A stretch of DNA of 64,000 nt from Halorussus ruber (GCF_004765785.1 NZ_SBIT01000008.1:248001-312000), one strand, 5' to 3'. Counted from the stretch's first letter, positions 44,281-52,034 are shown. Numbers and translations are program-made. The notes: generated by a model from the letters alone, not told the origin.

Positions 44281-44371
44281 GGCCTCAGACCTCCCCAACC
44301 TCCTCCTTCGCTCCCGCTGGTCGCTCAGTCGTCCCTCGCGCGGTTCGGCGCGGCCACGAGAGGCCGCGCCG
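44281..44371 (-). repeat. Structured repeat R2, copy 3 (divergent, truncated)
   Basis: Hairpin CGGCGCGGCC (44346-44355), loop ACGAGA (TCTCGT on the repeat strand), GGCCGCGCCG (44362-44371). Then GCGAGGGACGA and GGTTGGGGAGG on the minus strand as in the other copies. The distal CGGTAGACGCCTAGGC part is missing. Confidence 0.65.
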
Positions 44372-44529
44372 TGGGAGGCAAGCTCCCACGAGCCTTGCCT
44401 CACTTCGCTCGGCAAGACGCCAGCACGCGCCGAGAAAGAAGTTCCACTACGCGAGACGCTCTGAGATGGTCTATCGAGAAACTGCCGTGCCGGACCGAAA
44501 ACCGAGGAGAAGGAGGGCTGGTTATCGAG

Positions 44530-44649
44530 CTATCGCCACTGCGAGAGGGTGTGCGACTCCTCGAACGGCATCGCCAGATACGCTTCGTCGTTCGAGACGT
44601 CGGCGATGACGGTCGTGCGCTCGTCGTCGCTGTCGTCGACAGCGAACAT
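44530..44649 (-). CDS. Very short acidic protein (DUF7556-like)
   Basis: The 39-aa product starts MFAVDDSDDERTTVIADVSN and ends with AMPFEESHTLSQWR. The pattern ADVS-DEAYLAMP and final LxxWR recall a family of very short haloarchaeal proteins. The frame stays open for 21 further acidic codons upstream (DLDESFEEGEV) without a usual start, so an unusual start codon or a lost N terminus is possible. Confidence 0.5.
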   Translation of the reverse strand: MFAVDDSDDERTTVIADVSNDEAYLAMPFEESHTLSQWR

Positions 44650-44865
44650 GACTTCTCCCTCTTCGAACGATTCGTCGAGGTCGGCTGTGGGGATTGTCCA
44701 ACTCAGGGTAGATCACCGTCGTTCGGCGTGACGTACTCAGTTTTAGCTGCGGTAGCCTCTTTAGTATACACCTCACTCCCATCCGTAACGGGACGTTACG
44801 GCCAGCGTACCGCCGCAAAACGATGCGAAACGGACAGTTACCGCGGTCGAGAAGTCAAGGGAAAC

Positions 44866-47070
44866 TTACGCGCGGAGTCGCGCCGCGACCAGCGAGGCCG
44901 CCAGCAGCGCCACCAGCGTCACGCCGACGCCGAATCCGGGGACGGCGCTCCCCGAGCCCGAGGAGGTCGTCTCCTGTCCGGCGTCGTTCCCCTGCGCTTC
45001 GACCTGCACCTGCACTTCCTCGGTCACGGTCGCGCCGTACTCGTCCTCGACGACCACCGTCACCGTCTGCGTGCCGGGCGACCCGAAGCTGTGTTCGACC
45101 GACTCGCCCGTGACTTTCCCGCTAGCGAAGCGCCACGTAACGGTCGTGTCGCCGAGTTCGTCGGTCACGTCCGCCGAGAAGCCGACTGCCGTACCGACCG
45201 TCGCCGAGTCGGGCGTCGAGACGCTGACCTGCGGTTTGTCGTTGACCACCAGCGTCGCCGTCTCGGTGTCCTGAAGCCCGTTCTGGTCGGTCACGGTCAA
45301 CTCGACGGTCCGCTCGCCGACGCTGTCGAAGCCGACGCTCGCGGTCTGGCCCGAGAAGGACTCGTCGCCGACCGACCACTCGTAGCTGGTCGGCTCGCCG
45401 CTTTCGGCGGTCGAGCCGTTCGCGGAGAGTTCGGCGGTCTCGCCGACCAGCACCGACTCGTCGGCGTCGATGCTCGCACTCGGCGCTGGCACGTCGGTCA
45501 CGGCCAGCGTGCCGGTGCCCTCGGTCTCGGCCGCGAGGACCGCGGTTCCGTTCTCCTCGGACACCAGCGTCGTCTTCAGCATCGTCCACCCGTCAGCAGT
45601 TTTCTGGGCGACTTTGACGTCCGAGAGATTGGCCTCGACCGCCGCGGTCTGGACCGTGAACTCGACTGTCGCCGAGCCGTTCGCAAGTGCGCTCGGCCCG
45701 TCCATCGTGACCGCGTAGAGGGCCTCGCCCGGCGGCGAGAGCGCAGAGACGTTCGACTCCTCGGCGACCGAGAGGACGCCCGAGACGTTCGCGTCCGAGA
45801 GGGTGACCGCTCGAACCGGCGAGTCCTCGAACATCACGGTCGTCCCGGACTCGTTCGCGTCAGCGTCTTGGATGGCCGCGACCGCCGGGCCGCCGACCCG
45901 GACGACCCATCCGTCCCGCGTCTCGCCGTAGCTCGTGGACTCGCCGATTGCGAGGTAGCCGCCGCCGTGGCCCTCGACGACCGGCCAGAACTTGTCCCAG
46001 TACTCGCCGCCGAAGGTCTGCTCCCAGCTCTTCTTGCCGCTCGCGTCGGTCTTGAGCATCCAGCCGTCGGCACCCACTTCGCCGAGGACGTGCTTGGTGC
46101 CCGAGACGACGTAGCCGCCGTCAGGGTCGTTGTGGATGCCGTAGAAGGCGTCGTCCTTGGCGGTCCCGTAGGTCCGCTCCCACTGGGTCTCGCCGTTCCC
46201 CGAGATTTTCAGCATCCAGCCGTCCTGCTCGCCGTTGCCCTCGCTCGCGGTCCGACCCGCGAGGACGTAGCCGCCGTCCGAGGCCGCGACGGCGTCGTGG
46301 ACCTTGTCGAACTCGCCGCCGCCGTAGGTCTCGTCCCACTCGACTTCGCCCTCGCCGTCGACGCGAAGGACCCATCCGTCGGAGGGGTCGGCGGAGCTAC
46401 CCTGCGTGGTCCCGGTCATGAGCAGGTCGCCGCCGTCGGTCACGAAGATGGAGTTGACGTACTCGTCGGACCCCGAGCGGACGGTGTCGTAGGTCTCGCT
46501 CCAGACTTCCTTGCCGTCGCCGGTCAGCTTCATCGCCCACGCTTCGGCGTTGCCGCCGTCCTTCCGCCAGCCGCCGACGTAGATGTTGCCGCCCGAGCGG
46601 GCCAGCGACCAGAACTCCTCGGGGCCGTTCGCGCCGTAGGTCCGTTCCCACCGCTTCGCGCCGTCGGAGCCGAGTTTCATCACCCAGCCGTCTTTGTCCC
46701 CGTCGGTCGTCTTCGTGCCGACGACGAGATAGCCGTCGCCGACCTCCTCGACGCCGAAAATCCTGTCGGCACCCGACCCGCCGTAGGATTTCTCCCAGCG
46801 CGTCTCGCCCGCTCGGTCGAGCATGGCGACGTACCCGTCGTGGGGGTCGCTGGGGTCCGAACTGTTCGACCACCCGACGACGAGGTAGCCGTCGTCGACC
46901 GGGACGCCGGTCGCCAACTTGTCGTCACCGTTCCCGCCGACCGTCTTGGCCCACCGCTCGGGCGGGGCGTTTCCGGCGTCGTCGGGCGCGCTGACGGCCC
47001 CGACCGTGCCGACGACCGGCGCGACCGCGACCAGCAGCGCCAACATTCCGGCGAAGACGGCGTTTCTCAT
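44866..47070 (-). CDS. Secreted beta-propeller/PKD surface protein with PGF-CTERM anchor
   Basis: The 734-aa product has a Sec signal (MRNAVFAGMLALLVAVAPVV, cleavage about residue 26). Residues 38-395 hold seven propeller-like repeats of the form W-x-KxYGG-x-DGW-x-K-x-DGGYxVxG. Two PKD/Ig-like domains follow (about 490-570 and 575-665), then a Ser/Gly linker and the PGF-CTERM tail (VPGFGVGVTLVALLAASLVA plus Arg residues), recognised by archaeosortase A. It is a lipid-anchored, probably glycosylated, surface protein. Leadered: GGAGGAACG precedes the ATG, and an ATAACAAAG element lies 148 bases upstream. Confidence 0.9.
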   Translation of the reverse strand: MRNAVFAGMLALLVAVAPVVGTVGAVSAPDDAGNAPPERWAKTVGGNGDDKLATGVPVDDGYLVVGWSNSSDPSDPHDGYVAMLDRAGETRWEKSYGGSGADRIFGVEEVGDGYLVVGTKTTDGDKDGWVMKLGSDGAKRWERTYGANGPEEFWSLARSGGNIYVGGWRKDGGNAEAWAMKLTGDGKEVWSETYDTVRSGSDEYVNSIFVTDGGDLLMTGTTQGSSADPSDGWVLRVDGEGEVEWDETYGGGEFDKVHDAVAASDGGYVLAGRTASEGNGEQDGWMLKISGNGETQWERTYGTAKDDAFYGIHNDPDGGYVVSGTKHVLGEVGADGWMLKTDASGKKSWEQTFGGEYWDKFWPVVEGHGGGYLAIGESTSYGETRDGWVVRVGGPAVAAIQDADANESGTTVMFEDSPVRAVTLSDANVSGVLSVAEESNVSALSPPGEALYAVTMDGPSALANGSATVEFTVQTAAVEANLSDVKVAQKTADGWTMLKTTLVSEENGTAVLAAETEGTGTLAVTDVPAPSASIDADESVLVGETAELSANGSTAESGEPTSYEWSVGDESFSGQTASVGFDSVGERTVELTVTDQNGLQDTETATLVVNDKPQVSVSTPDSATVGTAVGFSADVTDELGDTTVTWRFASGKVTGESVEHSFGSPGTQTVTVVVEDEYGATVTEEVQVQVEAQGNDAGQETTSSGSGSAVPGFGVGVTLVALLAASLVAARLRA

Positions 47071-47218
47071 GGGTCGTTCCTCCTGTCGAAGACTGTCGTT
47101 GCATCGTTCGAGAGCATGGTATCCAAACGTTATCCGGTGTTATTCTGACGTTGTGGCCGTTCTCCCCGGACAGAGAACGCCGGAGCGAACGTTACTCCAT
47201 ATGTGTCCCTGTGCGGAC

Positions 47219-47227
47219 CTTTGTTAT
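47219..47227 (-). promoter_or_regulatory. ATAACAAAG element before the PGF-CTERM gene
   Basis: ACGTATAACAAAGGTCC on the minus strand, 148 bases before the ATG. The gene has a GGAGGAAC Shine-Dalgarno, consistent with a leader. Confidence 0.6.
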
Positions 47228-47363
47228 ACGTCCGTTGAGCGACTCGTAGGTCCTCCCTGTTATCGATTCCCGAGGAGTTCGAGATTGCCGAGAGAATCCG
47301 CGACGGTGGTGGTCTCGAATCTCGGCTCGGTGTAATCGGCGATTACGGGGGGACAGCCACGAG

Positions 47364-47372
47364 ATAACAAAG
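47364..47372 (+). promoter_or_regulatory. ATAACAAAG element before the DUF1616 gene
   Basis: GAGATAACAAAGTGGC, 85 bases before the ATG at 47458; a GGAGGG Shine-Dalgarno lies just before that ATG. Confidence 0.6.
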
Positions 47373-47457
47373 TGGCAATCGCGCGTTGCCCGACTGTAAT
47401 GAGCCGTCGAACCGACTCCGATTGGTATCGAAGCGTCGTTGGAGGGTCGTCGGACCC

Positions 47458-48474
47458 ATGAGTCACGAGGCCGCAGACGACACGCTGGTCGAGCGCCTCG
47501 CCCGACCGGCGCTCCCGCTTGACCTGCTCGCGGTCGTCGCCTACGCCGTCGCGGCGGTCGTCGTCCTGTCTCAGCCGGGGGTGTACGGCACGCCGCTGGC
47601 AGTCGCTGTCGGGATTCCGCTCCTGTTCTTCGCGCCGGGGTACGCGCTGGTGTCTTTCCTCTTCCCCGGCGCGACGCCCGACGACGCCTCGCCGAACTGG
47701 TCGCTGGCCGACGCCCGCCAACACGGGCTGACCGGCGGCGAGCGCGCCGCCCTCGGCTTCGGGTTCAGCGTCGCGCTACTCCCGCTGCTCGGAGTCGCGC
47801 TCGGCTTCTCGCCGTGGGCCATCACGCCCGGAACCGCCATCCTGTCGGTCGCCGTGGTCGCGTCTCTGTTCGCTCTCCTCGGGACGGTTCGGCGACTCCG
47901 GCGTCCGGCCGACCGGCGGTTCTCGCTCCCGATTCGGGCGTGGTCCGGCGACGCGAAGCGAGCGGTCTCCGGCGGGTCGATTACCGATACTGTCCTGAAC
48001 GTCGGCCTCGCGGCGGCGGTCGTCGTCGCCGTCGCGGCGGTCGGCTACGCGGTGGCCGCGCCCTCGCCCGGTCAGGACTACACCAGCGTCTCGCTGCTCT
48101 CGCAGAACGAGACCGGAAAGCTCGTGGCCGACGACTACCCCCGGAACTTCACCAGCGGTGAGGGCAAACCCCTCGTCGTGGAACTGGAGAACCACGAGGA
48201 GGTCCGGACCGACTACTCGGTCGTGGTCGAACTCCAGCGCGTCGAGCAGACGGGCGACGGCGGAGCCAAGGTGTTGCAGGAGCGAACGCTGGCGACGTTC
48301 ACGCCCACGGTCGGCGCGGGCGAGTCGTGGCGGGCGACCCACGAGGTCACCCCGACCATGACCGGCCAGAACCTGCGACTCACGTATCTGGTCTACGAGG
48401 GCGACCCGCCGAGTAATCCGACGACGGACAACGCCTACCGGCGGGTCCACGTCTGGGTCAACGTCTCGGGATAG
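47458..48474 (+). CDS. DUF1616 membrane protein
   Basis: The 338-aa product has about five membrane segments in residues 20-215, with the family motif VGIPLLFFAPGYALVSFLFP near residue 55, and an extracytoplasmic C-terminal domain (about 220-338) with an Ig-like pattern (LVVELENHEEVRTDYSVVVE). DUF1616 proteins sit in archaeal surface-glycan regions; their activity is unknown. The ATG at 47458 is marked by a GGAGG about 13 bases upstream. A hydrolase gene follows 29 bases after its stop. Confidence 0.87.
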   Translation: MSHEAADDTLVERLARPALPLDLLAVVAYAVAAVVVLSQPGVYGTPLAVAVGIPLLFFAPGYALVSFLFPGATPDDASPNWSLADARQHGLTGGERAALGFGFSVALLPLLGVALGFSPWAITPGTAILSVAVVASLFALLGTVRRLRRPADRRFSLPIRAWSGDAKRAVSGGSITDTVLNVGLAAAVVVAVAAVGYAVAAPSPGQDYTSVSLLSQNETGKLVADDYPRNFTSGEGKPLVVELENHEEVRTDYSVVVELQRVEQTGDGGAKVLQERTLATFTPTVGAGESWRATHEVTPTMTGQNLRLTYLVYEGDPPSNPTTDNAYRRVHVWVNVSG

Positions 48475-48503
48475 CCTGATTTCGATGGCTCCTCGCTAAC
48501 TCC

Positions 48504-49103
48504 ATGTGGCCTTGGGAACACCTCGCAGTGGGATACCTCTGTTACTCGCTGTTCGTCCGGGTTTTCGGGCGGCGAGCGCCGCGAACGTGGCCGGTGGTCG
48601 CGCTGGCGCTCGGGACGCAATTTCCGGATTTGGTGGACAAACCGCTGGCGTGGGCGTTCGGGATTCTGCCCTCCGGGCACTCGCTGGCCCACTCGCTGTT
48701 GGTGGCGCTCCCGGCGTCGGCGCTCGCGGTGACCGCGGCGTGGGCGCTCGGTCGGCGGAAAGTCGGCGCGGCGTTCGCGTTCGGCTACCTCTCGCACCTG
48801 CCCGGTGACGTCTTCTATCCCCTGCTCGTCGGGGGCGAACCCAACTACGGATTCCTGTTCTGGCCGGTGGTGCCCGCGTCGGTCTCGGAGGCCAGCGTGG
48901 GCTTCGTCGAGATGGTCCGGACGCTGTTCGTCCGGTACGTGGCCGAACTCGCGCAGGGTGAGGTCTCGACGTACCTCGCCGTCGAACTCGGGTTGATGGC
49001 CTCGGTGGTCCTGCTCTGGCTCTACGACGGCGCGCCGCCGTTCGGGTCGCTCTGGTCGAGGGTCGTCGTGGGTCGCCCGGCGGACGCCGAGGAGACTCCC
49101 TGA
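48504..49103 (+). CDS. YdjM-like membrane-bound metal-dependent hydrolase
   Basis: The 199-aa product starts MWPWEHLAVGYLCYSLFVR and shows the family metal ligands: EH in WEHLAVGY, Asp in GTQFPDLVDKP, the GHSLAHSLL double His and YLSHLPGD. Four to five membrane helices. The family (LexA-regulated in E. coli) is predicted to hydrolyse a phosphate ester in the membrane. It lies just after the DUF1616 gene and probably shares its transcript. Confidence 0.85.
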   Translation: MWPWEHLAVGYLCYSLFVRVFGRRAPRTWPVVALALGTQFPDLVDKPLAWAFGILPSGHSLAHSLLVALPASALAVTAAWALGRRKVGAAFAFGYLSHLPGDVFYPLLVGGEPNYGFLFWPVVPASVSEASVGFVEMVRTLFVRYVAELAQGEVSTYLAVELGLMASVVLLWLYDGAPPFGSLWSRVVVGRPADAEETP

Positions 49104-49147
49104 CATATCCCTTTTCAGGAAGTTCCTGTTCGGCTCACAGGACGCCC

Positions 49148-49156
49148 ATAACAATG
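49148..49156 (+). promoter_or_regulatory. Variant ATAACAATG element before the beta-helix lipoprotein gene
   Basis: CCATAACAATGCG, one mismatch to the consensus, ends 25 bases before the GTG start at 49182. Confidence 0.45.
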
Positions 49157-49181
49157 CGCCCGAGAGGCGAGAGAGTCGGAC

Positions 49182-50624
49182 GTGAACCGCGAGAGTCCGA
49201 CGACGAGACGCGCGTATCTCCGCGCCGCCGGAGCGACCGCCGCGGCGGGTGCGCTGGCCGGGTGTAGCGAGTTCGTGCCCGGAGAGACGACCACGACGCG
49301 ACGGACCACTTCGACCGAAACCGCCGAAATTACTGAAACCGCCGACACGCCGACCGGCGAGACGACGGCGACGACGAGGGGGAACTCGACTTCCGCGCGG
49401 ACTCCGACCGGGGTGGACCGGAGCCGGTACGAGACCGTCGTCAACGTCGCGGACGCGGGCGCTGACACCTCCGGCGAGGAGCCAATCGACGCGGTTCTGA
49501 ACGAGCGCGTCGGCGACGACACCCTGCTGTACTTTCCGCCGGGGCGCTACAAGCTCGGAGAGTGGGAGGCGACCGGGTACAGTAACCTCGGGGTCGTGGG
49601 CGACGACGCCGCGCTGATTCCGCCGGAGGGCAAGCGCGACTACTGGCTGATGTGGGGCGACCTCAGCGACTTTCGCTTCTCGGGATTCACCGTCGACTGC
49701 CGGGGGAACCGTGTCGCGCCCGTGACCTACCTCTCGGTCTCTGGCGGGCGCAACGTCGTCCGGAACGTGGCGGTCCGGGGCCACCGACGCGCGCCGACGA
49801 CCGCCTTCGAGGTTGCGGCGGCGGGGAAGGGTTCTGAACTGCGCTTCGAGAACGTCGAACTCCCCGACGGCTCGACCCACGGCCACGCGGTCTACGTCTT
49901 CCCGCGGAGCGTCGGCGACCTCACCTTCCGGAACTGCCGGGTCGAGCATTGGATGGAGGGCCTGTATGCGGCCTACCACCGCGGGCCGCTCCGAATCTTG
50001 GGCGGCTACTACGCCAACAACGGCATCGAACAGGTCCGGGTCGGCGGCGGGACCTCCGGCGCGCTGGTCCGCGGCGTGACCGTCCGCGTGGACAACCCCA
50101 GACGGCCCGAGTACAAGCCCAACATGCGCGGCATCTGGGCCGAGGAGGGCGGCAAGGTCCGCATCGAGGACTGCGACGTCGCCATCACGGACCTGACCGG
50201 GACCTACAGCTCGGGCGCTATCGTCGTCGGCAAGCAGTTCGGCGAGGCGGTCGTGGTGAACACCGAAATCCGGACCGACGCCGACGCTTACGGTCTCCAC
50301 GTCCGGAATCCCATCGAGAGCATGGCGGGCGAGACCATCCCGAGCATGGGCAGTCTCCCGAAGCGCACCCGATTCCGGGCGCGCAACGTCCGCATCTCGG
50401 GGTCCGCGGAGTCGGGGGCCGCGGTCCGGGCCACCCGCCGGGACGACTGCCGATTCGAGAGTCTCTGCGTCCGCCACCCTCGCGGCGACCGCGACGGGAT
50501 TTGGGTGGCCGGTGCGGACGGGTGCGCGGTGCGCTCCTCGACCATCGACGTGACCGGCGAGGCCCTCCGGGCCGAGGAGGCAGAAGTGGAGACGATCGGC
50601 GTCCGGACGAACGGGTCGTGTTAG
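49182..50624 (+). CDS. Tat lipoprotein with right-handed beta-helix
   Basis: Starts with GTG. The 480-aa product has a Tat signal with lipobox (TTRRAYLRAAGATAAAGALA then GC), so Cys at about residue 28 is lipid-modified. A Thr/Glu-rich linker runs to about 80. The rest is a beta-helix starting VVNVADAGADTSGEEPID, the usual opening of pectate-lyase-fold proteins, with repeats of the type VRNVAVRG, LRFENVEL and VRIEDCDVAI. It probably binds or trims an acidic surface polysaccharide outside the cell. Confidence 0.88.
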   Translation: MNRESPTTRRAYLRAAGATAAAGALAGCSEFVPGETTTTRRTTSTETAEITETADTPTGETTATTRGNSTSARTPTGVDRSRYETVVNVADAGADTSGEEPIDAVLNERVGDDTLLYFPPGRYKLGEWEATGYSNLGVVGDDAALIPPEGKRDYWLMWGDLSDFRFSGFTVDCRGNRVAPVTYLSVSGGRNVVRNVAVRGHRRAPTTAFEVAAAGKGSELRFENVELPDGSTHGHAVYVFPRSVGDLTFRNCRVEHWMEGLYAAYHRGPLRILGGYYANNGIEQVRVGGGTSGALVRGVTVRVDNPRRPEYKPNMRGIWAEEGGKVRIEDCDVAITDLTGTYSSGAIVVGKQFGEAVVVNTEIRTDADAYGLHVRNPIESMAGETIPSMGSLPKRTRFRARNVRISGSAESGAAVRATRRDDCRFESLCVRHPRGDRDGIWVAGADGCAVRSSTIDVTGEALRAEEAEVETIGVRTNGSC

Positions 50625-51111
50625 GGCGTGTTTTGGGTATATGGATAACTAATTCGTTTCTAAATATATAAATACATTTCTTTAGCACGTATCTTCATTT
50701 CTCTGCGCGAGGGCGCTCGCCGCCCGCGGCGAGCCCCCGGTGGAACAGACCACGCGCGAACGCTCGGTGAATCAGCCGACAGGAGGCGCTCGACTCATCA
50801 ACTGCCGGGACGCCCCCGCCCGACCAACCGCCGGGATGCGCTCGGCGAATCAGCCGCCGTGGGCGGGATGAAGGGGCCGCCCGGTCGCGTTCACTGTAGT
50901 CGCTGGTCGGCCTCTATCCGTCGCAACCACGTCCGTCGGATATGCCGACCAGCGACCGCGACCGGGCGGGGGCTTCAAGAAGACAACACCGCCGTAGTCC
51001 TGCTGTCTTCACTCCCGATTACACCCAAAGAGAGCGACACGTCAAGGACTTCCAAACTCCTTAGACTTCAGCCGCCAGCAAGCCAATAACGATGCAAACC
51101 GACCCAAGAGT
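50625..51111. other. Noncoding region with A+T island and R3 copy 2
   Basis: A+T island at 50636-50690. Two related 20-base words, CGCTCGGTGAATCAGCCG (50761) and CGCTCGGCGAATCAGCCG (50840), precede R3 copy 2. No gene seen. AATAACGATG, a weak relative of the ATAACAAAG element, lies 17 bases before mgsA. Confidence 0.5.
50866..50982 (+). repeat. Structured repeat R3, copy 2
   Basis: Outer stem CCGCCCGGTCGCG (50877-50889) with CGCGACCGGGCGG (50957-50969), a 9-base bulge, inner stem GTCGCTGGTCGGC (50899-50911) with GCCGACCAGCGAC (50944-50956), apical TATCCG with CGGATA. It is in inverted orientation to copy 1 at 44.1 kb. Confidence 0.8.
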
Positions 51112-51496
51112 ATGACTCGTCTCGCACTCATCGCCCACGACGACGAGAAGCCGGTCATCATCTCGCTCGCCACCGAACACGAGGACCTCCTCTCGACGTT
51201 CGACCTCGTGGCGACCGGTTCGACCGGCGAGCGAATCGCCGAGGCGACCGGCCTCGAAATCGAACGCAAGGAGTCCGGCCCAATCGGCGGCGACACCCAA
51301 ATCGGCGCGGAGGTGGTCGAGGGCCTCCTCGACGGCATCGTCTTCCTGCGGGACCCGCTCGGCCCAGCCGCACGAGCCCGACATCACCGCGCTCCTGCGC
51401 CTCTGTGACGTTCACGACGTGCCGATGGCGACGACGCGGACCTCGGCAGAGTACCTTCTGGAAGGACTGGCTGGTGAATCGGCGGAGGGGTCGTAA
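51112..51496 (+). pseudogene. mgsA: Methylglyoxal synthase with a frameshift
   Basis: The first 84 codons encode a normal methylglyoxal synthase: [41 protein letters not shown] and GIVFLRDPL. At about 51358-51370 the frame shifts; reading on in the next frame gives [35 protein letters not shown] and a stop at 51494. Comparison with the usual DPLxAQPHEPD spacing suggests two missing bases. The enzyme would turn dihydroxyacetone phosphate into methylglyoxal. Either a recent pseudogene or an assembly error. Confidence 0.8.
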
Positions 51497-51590
51497 ATTC
51501 AGACCCGGTTTTGGGGTTTGAGGACGGGGAGAACCAGAGTATTCGAACACACCGTCCCTACCCACTTCGCTCAGTTCGACAGTCCACGTC

Positions 51591-51722
51591 CCTGGCGGAC
51601 TGAAAGGGCGAGCGGGGTTCGCGCAACGCTTGGTCGTCTCAGCGGGCAACTATTTCCGCGCGGGCTGTGCGGAGAGCGCGGAAATATCCCGCTGAGCGAC
51701 CGCGAACCGCGCGAGGGCTTTC
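51591..51722 (-). repeat. Structured repeat R1, copy B (compact form)
   Basis: On the minus strand it starts GAAAGCCCTCGCGCGG and ends CCCTTTCAGTCCGCCAGG. Core hairpin: CTCAGCGGG with CCCGCTGAG (51688-51696 and 51638-51646) and ATTTCCGCGC with GCGCGGAAAT, loop TCTCCGCACAGCCC. Stem bases differ from copy A by paired changes. Confidence 0.75.
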
Positions 51723-51812
51723 TAAACCTTGTTTCCGTCTTCTTGAAGTCCCAGTTCTATCTGCTCGTCTGATTGTTATGAGAAGCAGACCCGACGTTAA
51801 AGGCTGAAAGAA

Positions 51813-51974
51813 GCTAGCTTCAGGCCGAAGCCTAGGCGTCTACCGCACCGCCCCGCACCGCGACCGCGAGCCACGTCCTCCCCAACCGATTGCGTTGCTC
51901 GTCGCTACGCTCCTGCGCTACTCATCCCTCGCACGCCGATGGCGCGGCGACGAGACGCCGCGCCAGCGCGCGCC
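51813..51974 (-). repeat. Structured repeat R2, copy 2
   Basis: Hairpin TGGCGCGGCG (51940-51949), loop ACGAGA, CGCCGCGCCA (51956-51965); then on the minus strand GTGCGAGGGATGAGTAGCGC, AACGCAATCGGTTGGGGAGG and CGGTAGACGCCTAGGC as in copy 1. Nearly full length. Confidence 0.75.
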
Positions 51975-52034
51975 GAATCGAGAGGAGTGCCTGCTAATCG
52001 GGAGAAATACCTGCCGAATCGAGAAGAGTGCCTA
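51973..52034 (+). repeat. Three degenerate 20-21-bp tandem units after sdhA
   Basis: Units begin CCGAATCGAGAGGAGTGCC (51973), CTAATCGGGAGAAATACC (51994) and CCGAATCGAGAAGAGTGCC (52014). They lie between R2 copy 2 and the sdhA stop. Confidence 0.55.

Larger units (their letters stand above)
43979..44529. other. Noncoding region with R3 and R2 copies
   Basis: Holds R3 copy 1 and R2 copy 3, then smaller hairpins such as GTGGGAG...CTCCCAC (44371-44389) and CTTGCC...GGCAAG (44394-44416). No gene is supported; the very long plus-strand frame from 44053 is antisense shadow. Confidence 0.55.
47071..47457. other. Divergent control region between PGF-CTERM and DUF1616 genes
   Basis: No gene. Two sense-oriented ATAACAAAG elements, one per gene, and Shine-Dalgarno sequences at both ends. 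Layout matches the control regions at 5.8-6.2 kb and 32.3-32.8 kb. Confidence 0.6.

Noticed and set aside
44053-47148. A 1031-codon open frame on the plus strand
   Set aside because: It is the antisense of the PGF-CTERM gene and runs through repeats R3 and R2; its product is Arg/Val/Gly-rich without domains. Such shadows are normal in GC-rich DNA.
48435-50477. A 680-codon minus-strand frame
   Set aside because: Antisense to the hydrolase and beta-helix lipoprotein genes; no domain recognised and composition is not halophilic.
51771-51780. GATTGTTATG as a minus-strand ATAACAATC element
   Set aside because: There is no minus-strand gene downstream of it and the match is weak.
43246-51974. Insertion sequences suspected around the repeat clusters
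   Set aside because: No transposase, resolvase or integrase gene, and no target-site duplications could be confirmed by eye. The elements are listed as structured repeats instead.
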